DNA of 64,000 bases from Agrobacterium tumefaciens (GTDB lineage: Bacteria > Pseudomonadota > Alphaproteobacteria > Rhizobiales > Rhizobiaceae): positions 1 through 64,000 of the forward strand of contig NZ_JXQV01000015.1 in NCBI RefSeq assembly GCF_000834635.1, given 5' to 3'. Position numbers and translations under genes: made by a program. The notes beneath the pieces are model-generated. The model searched no databases. It was not told the origin of the DNA and worked only from the letters and a program-made list of their open reading frames with translations. Positions within the stretch are counted from its first letter, which is position 1. Every line of letters begins with the position of its first letter. Shown here in pieces: positions 60,194-64,000 of the stretch.

Positions 60194-61450
60194 TCAATCG
60201 AGCTTCTTACGAATTAGCATGATTGAACCGCAGACGAACAACGCCAATGCTGCGAAAGCTAAAAACCGTAAAAACAGCTGCAGCAAAGTTCTAGGATAAG
60301 CGGCATCATCCGGTAACGTAGGATTAGTGAAATTATCGACATAAACCAGTTGAAGTGAACTCACCAACCTCACCTTTTCCAGATCGGTAATAGCCGACTG
60401 AAGACGTTCCTCACCCAGCCTAAGGTCAAGCTTCACATTCTCAAAAGCGGTCGAGTATGCCGCAAGGCTGTCTTTACCTACACCAGCCGTTTTTGCCTGC
60501 AGTTCCTTTGCCTGAGCCTCCAATCCCTGCAATCGTCTGTCGATTTCAGACACCTGTGGAGCATCCGCGCCCACCGTCTCACCCAAGGCCGCCTTGCGAC
60601 TTCTTAGATCAGCTATGGTGGTTTCAACGCCGGTCAATACCGAGCTGAAGCGCTCCGCTGACATATCGATGTCAAAGACGCCCGTTGTATTCTGTATATC
60701 TCTAAGCCGGCCTCTGAGATCACTTACATTTTTTGTAGCATTTTCAACGTCGTGCTGCGTTGTGACCAGAAGGTCATTCCACATGCCTGAACTCAGCTTG
60801 TTGACCTGAGCCTCTGATAATTTCAGAACCAACTGCAGCAAATCTTTCGCTTCTTGCGGGGTATATGCCGTAACCTGAAGCTCAACGATACCACTTTTAG
60901 GGTTTACCGAAGCGGAATAGTGTTTACGCCAATACTTCAGCGTCTTATCCTGGTTTGCCTCGGGATTGAGCCTTGAAAAGTAGTCGATTTCGTCACGCCC
61001 GAAATACTTCTCAAGCGAGATATTTTTTGAAACATCCTCGATCAAAGCGGGGCTGTCGAGATAGTTCAATAATACGGCGGTGTCCTGAACGATCTTTGCT
61101 TTAGGCTCTACGGTTGAACTCGCGTAGCGGTCTCTTGAGAGCATGGGAGCAGAAGACCGAAGGACGAAACGAACCTCAGACACATAACCTGGGCTGGCAA
61201 CCATCGTGTAATAAATCACACTCATCAACAGCGGTATGACGAATGTCAGCGCAAAGCAGACCGCAATCAAGATGGAGAATATTTTGTCGCGCGTTCGCGG
61301 CGCCAACCCTGCCAAACGGTAGAGGTTACGTCGACTACGGTTTTCGAACGTAAGCATACGCGCGTAGGAACTAAGCGCCGATGCTAGTTTTTGGCTCCGT
61401 TCCGATGCAGATAACGCGCCCTGTTGAACAAGCTTATTGTTTTCTTTCAC
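60194..61450 (-). CDS. kpsE: KpsE-like capsule export protein, paralogue 2
   Basis: A 418-residue polysaccharide co-polymerase/KpsE family protein. A cytoplasmic N-terminus of ~60 residues leads to a membrane segment (FSILIAVCFALTFVIPLLM), a long periplasmic coiled domain (PEANQDKTLKYWRKHYSASV, VQVTAYTPQEAKDLLQLVLKLSE, DVENATKNVSDLRGRLRDIQ) and a C-terminal membrane helix (FLRFLAFAALALFVCGSIML). It would link the ABC transporter to the outer-membrane exporter. A second KpsE-like protein is encoded two genes upstream, which is unusual. Confidence 0.87.
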   Translation of the reverse strand: MKENNKLVQQGALSASERSQKLASALSSYARMLTFENRSRRNLYRLAGLAPRTRDKIFSILIAVCFALTFVIPLLMSVIYYTMVASPGYVSEVRFVLRSSAPMLSRDRYASSTVEPKAKIVQDTAVLLNYLDSPALIEDVSKNISLEKYFGRDEIDYFSRLNPEANQDKTLKYWRKHYSASVNPKSGIVELQVTAYTPQEAKDLLQLVLKLSEAQVNKLSSGMWNDLLVTTQHDVENATKNVSDLRGRLRDIQNTTGVFDIDMSAERFSSVLTGVETTIADLRSRKAALGETVGADAPQVSEIDRRLQGLEAQAKELQAKTAGVGKDSLAAYSTAFENVKLDLRLGEERLQSAITDLEKVRLVSSLQLVYVDNFTNPTLPDDAAYPRTLLQLFLRFLAFAALALFVCGSIMLIRKKLD

Positions 61451-61475
61451 ACCGAGTCTCCGAACGAAAAGGCCA

Positions 61476-62129
61476 TTAACGGTTCAAGCGCATGTAAGTC
61501 GCTATCCCTTCCTCGACGCTCTCGAATTGCACCATATGCCCATCTATAAGGACAAGGGCGACGTCACAATAATCTTTGATCGTATCCATGTCATGAGAGA
61601 TCATAATGACATCAGATCTCTCTCTGCGTTGACGAAACGCTTCCCGGCATCTGCGCTGGAAGTTCGAGTCTCCAACAGCCGTGATTTCGTCAACGAGGTA
61701 GCAATCAAACTCGATTGCCATCGAAAGTCCAAACGCGAAGCGTGCCATCATACCTGACGAGTAGGTTCGTATTGGTTCGTTGAGATAGCTGCCAATCTCG
61801 GCAAAATCAGCGACGAACCGCAGAACACGGTAAAAATCTTCACCATAGGCGCGCGCAACGAATTTTAAGTTCTCTTTGCCGCTTAGCTGATGGTTCAAGC
61901 CATTTGCAAAGCCAAGTGGCCAGGAGACCCGCACTTGTCGCGTTATGCGACCGGAATTCGGCAATTCGGCACCCGAGATCAGCCGCATCGTTGTAGACTT
62001 ACCCGCACCATTGACGCCCAGCAGTCCATAGGACCTTCCGGAGGCAAAATGCATCGTCTGATCTCGCAGGATGTAGCGCCGGTGCGCAGCTGTCTTGTAG
62101 TATTTGGTAACACGGTCCAAAAAAATCAT
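61476..62129 (-). CDS. kpsT: capsular polysaccharide ABC exporter ATPase
   Basis: A 217-residue ATP-binding protein of the KpsT/Wzt type without the C-terminal glycan-binding extension, as for group 2 capsules. Walker A is GLLGVNGAGKSTTMR, the signature is YSSGMMARFAFGLSMA, Walker B is DCYLVDEITAVGD and the switch His is in MISHDMDTIKDY. It powers export of the lipid-linked polysaccharide with KpsM. It starts 2 bp after the first kpsE stop and ends 25 bp before the second kpsE. Confidence 0.92.
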   Translation of the reverse strand: MIFLDRVTKYYKTAAHRRYILRDQTMHFASGRSYGLLGVNGAGKSTTMRLISGAELPNSGRITRQVRVSWPLGFANGLNHQLSGKENLKFVARAYGEDFYRVLRFVADFAEIGSYLNEPIRTYSSGMMARFAFGLSMAIEFDCYLVDEITAVGDSNFQRRCREAFRQRRERSDVIMISHDMDTIKDYCDVALVLIDGHMVQFESVEEGIATYMRLNR

Positions 62130-62131
62130 GA

Positions 62132-63328
62132 TTAAACTCTATGATCCTCAATGGACATCCAGATCAGAGTGCCCGTCATCCACAGCGTCAAGAGCCCCCC
62201 GAGCAGAATAATCCACTGCGAAAAACGATCCGGGTAACGCGATTCTTCCGGAACATGAGCGTCCGAAAAAACGGAAATGAAAGTCGTTCTCTTCAATGCC
62301 GTCGATTTTGCTGTGTCCAAATTCCTCACGGTCGATTCGTACAACGCTTGCGTGACGACGCGTTGCGTTTCAAGTCGAGAGAATTCCGCCATGCTTGACG
62401 AGATTTGCACACCACTGCTGGGCGTCGCACCCGCAACACTGTCTTGGCGCAAGCGTATCTGGTCCTCGATCGCTTGGATCGACCGTTTCAGTTCGCGGCC
62501 TCTGGCAGTATTGTCGGCTCCGGCCGCCACGAGTGAGTTCAAGCTTACAGTCAATGTCAGTTTTTGCTCAGTTAACTTGGCTATAATCGAATTCGACATT
62601 TTTGCTGAAGCTAAAGGATCGAGGATACCGGTCTTATTTTGGTATTCTCTCAAATTGTCGAGAGCCTTTCGATATTCCGCCAGAGCCAGGGTAACGTCAT
62701 TCTCGCCGCGCTGTATGAGATCGTGTTTTGCTTTTTCTGAAATGGTATCAATCATCTCATCGGCCGCTTGCAGCGAAGCCTCGGAAATTTTCACCGCGTC
62801 TTCCGGTGAAAACGCACGAATGGTGAGAATGATAATTCCCGACGGACCATCAACATAGGTGTCAACCTGCCTTGTCCAAAATTTATGAAGGTCTTCGAAC
62901 CTGGCGTCTTTGGGCAAGCGCGAAAAATAATCCACGTCGGCACGCGAAAACATGTCGTGTAATTGAATACGCTCATTGAGGAGCCGTACGATCTGTGGCG
63001 ACTGGATATAATTGGCGACGATGTAGGAATCCTGAGTCAGTGAATCGCCACCGATAATTGACCGACCGTCACGCTTTTCAGACGTGTCGAACTGCTCACT
63101 CACTCCGATCGTGCGAACAACCATGCGGGATTCAGAAATGTACTGGCCGCTCGCAAAAAGGAAGTAATATATTCCAGCGATGATTCCCGGGATAATCACG
63201 AACATAAACAATGAGTTCGTTTTATTAAACCATCTGCTGCCGCGCTCATAGCTATCACTATTTGCGTCTGCATCGTCTGCCGGCGCGATACTAACCGCCT
63301 TGTCGAGATGACCGACCTCAAGATTCAT
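62132..63328 (-). CDS. kpsE: KpsE-like capsule export protein, paralogue 1
   Basis: A 398-residue KpsE/Wzz-like protein and first gene of the export operon. It has an N-terminal membrane helix (LFMFVIIPGIIAGIYYFLF, ~aa 40-58), a periplasmic region with coiled-coil stretches (DVTLALAEYRKALDNLREYQ, RELKRSIQAIEDQIRLRQ) and a C-terminal membrane helix (WIILLGGLLTLWMTGTLIW). It shares domain layout and short motifs such as SPQIVRLLNERIQLHDMFSRADVDYFSRLP with paralogue 2 (IEDVSKNISLEKYFGRDEIDYFSRLN), so the two are ancient duplicates. Confidence 0.88.
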   Translation of the reverse strand: MNLEVGHLDKAVSIAPADDADANSDSYERGSRWFNKTNSLFMFVIIPGIIAGIYYFLFASGQYISESRMVVRTIGVSEQFDTSEKRDGRSIIGGDSLTQDSYIVANYIQSPQIVRLLNERIQLHDMFSRADVDYFSRLPKDARFEDLHKFWTRQVDTYVDGPSGIIILTIRAFSPEDAVKISEASLQAADEMIDTISEKAKHDLIQRGENDVTLALAEYRKALDNLREYQNKTGILDPLASAKMSNSIIAKLTEQKLTLTVSLNSLVAAGADNTARGRELKRSIQAIEDQIRLRQDSVAGATPSSGVQISSSMAEFSRLETQRVVTQALYESTVRNLDTAKSTALKRTTFISVFSDAHVPEESRYPDRFSQWIILLGGLLTLWMTGTLIWMSIEDHRV

Positions 63329-63400
63329 GGTTTATCCCTGGAATCGCTATTCAATGGTGCTGTGACAGCATACCAGCCTGTTGGGCCGAGTTGTATCTTG

Positions 63401-63420
63401 CCGAGATATAATAATCTCGG
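63401..63420. promoter_or_regulatory. palindrome upstream of the export operon
   Basis: CCGAGAT (63401-63407), ATAATA, ATCTCGG (63414-63420): a perfect 7-bp inverted repeat 73 bp before the first kpsE start. On the minus strand its centre supplies a TATTAT -10-like box, so a bound repressor could block the promoter. Confidence 0.5.
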
Positions 63421-63630
63421 GGAGAAACCTCAGCCGTGTTAACCTCGCTTATTCATCAGCAAATGGTGTCATGAGCGTGACGCAGGATAATTCTGTTGTT
63501 GTTTGAATTGGCCGAGAAGCCCCATTTTTTTGCGCCCCAAAAAGGCCGTTGCGTGTTATGAATTTCTTGCCAAACTGGGGTGGCCGCCATCAACCGCTTT
63601 TCACTCTCACTCGCAGCGCCAGATAGTCCG

Positions 63631-64000
63631 TTACGCCAGTCCGTCGAATGCCCTTTTCTCGGCTTTCTCGATAAAGTGATAGAGTACCAGATCAACCTCA
63701 AGGATATGCTCTATCCTGCCTATTTTCCTTATCACGTCGGACAGATCTAAGATTGCGTCCAATGGGGGCCTAACACTGATTGCAGTCGGCGCCAGATCCA
63801 ACGCCGCCGCAATGCTCCTTGAATAGCCCGAATTGTCACGGCCACTGTCAAACACTGTGAATTGTGAGAGTACGTCCAGCGCCTGAGATACATCTTCCAA
63901 TCTTACTGTGTCCGCAGGCGAAGCGGCGACTAATTGGTGAGTAAAAGGAGAGGAGAGTAAACTTAATGTATCTGCAGGAGCATTCAGAATTGCTTTTACA
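63631..64000 (-). CDS. partial protein, C-terminal end of a gene running off the window
   Basis: The open frame continues past the right edge (its last visible codons include LNAPADTLSLLSSPFTHQLV and AASPADTVRLEDVSQ), so 63900 is not a trusted start. The C-terminal ~120 residues show a helical, acidic composition (IRKIGRIEHILEVDLVLYHF). I recognise no family. It is transcribed toward the export operon, ~300 bp away. Confidence 0.5.
   Translation of the reverse strand, partial: VKAILNAPADTLSLLSSPFTHQLVAASPADTVRLEDVSQALDVLSQFTVFDSGRDNSGYSRSIAAALDLAPTAISVRPPLDAILDLSDVIRKIGRIEHILEVDLVLYHFIEKAEKRAFDGLA

Overview
The window looks like an accessory-rich stretch of an alphaproteobacterial genome, most likely Hyphomicrobiales (Rhizobium, Agrobacterium or Brucella/Ochrobactrum relatives). 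The reasons are a Ti/RepABC-type traA relaxase with its oriT, rhizobial-looking small regulators and a tRNA-Ser(CGA) typical of a chromosome. Species, and whether this is chromosome or plasmid, cannot be decided from the sequence.

1-4.8 kb: toxin-antitoxin genes (BrnT/BrnA, Xre/RES, a HipA remnant), a DUF5655 remnant, an orphan ClpX-type zinc-finger protein, and the first of two identical tRNA-Ser(CGA) genes. 4.9-25.8 kb: four regularly built copies (A-D) of the first ~100 bp around the start of a tyrosine recombinase gene, all in + orientation. Only copy B (8139) leads into an intact integrase. The copies divide the region into cassette-like blocks. A-B holds a secreted protein, a PUA/EVE-like+HNH nuclease and a ClpP-like/PAN protein. 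B-C holds the integrase, a serine resolvase block and a tightly overlapping minus-strand operon of six or seven genes built around a type III-like Res/Mod pair, with a DUF4268 nuclease-like protein, two unrecognised proteins and a RelE-like/UvrD helicase. C-D holds one DUF6880-like gene. A perfect 141-bp repeat carrying the whole tRNA-Ser gene brackets 3.7-22.9 kb.

25.8-39.6 kb: a plasmid/island graveyard. It has a degenerate MNT-HEPN fragment, a truncated IS5/IS427-type element, an AbiEi/AbiEii pair whose toxin tail is cut by that IS, a tRNA-fMet-like 3' fragment with a terminator, an intact MNT-HEPN protein and cytochrome b561. Then come traC-like, oriT and traA, a second C-terminal traA fragment, HxlR and adenylate-kinase-like pseudogenes, and a GNAT acetyltransferase.

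40.2-63.4 kb: surface polysaccharide genes. rmlCBDA makes dTDP-L-rhamnose. A divergent, AT-richer operon (two GT2 enzymes, ATP-grasp, HAD, FdtA, FdtB, repeat protein) probably makes and transfers a dTDP-3-amino-3,6-dideoxyhexose. Further on are a methyltransferase fusion, a frameshifted methyltransferase, a fibre-like secreted protein, an SGNH hydrolase and a kpsE-kpsT-kpsE-kpsM export operon. Fragments of IS66, IS3 and IS110 lie between these genes, suggesting the locus was assembled by repeated transfer.

No CRISPR array, rRNA operon or replication origin was seen.
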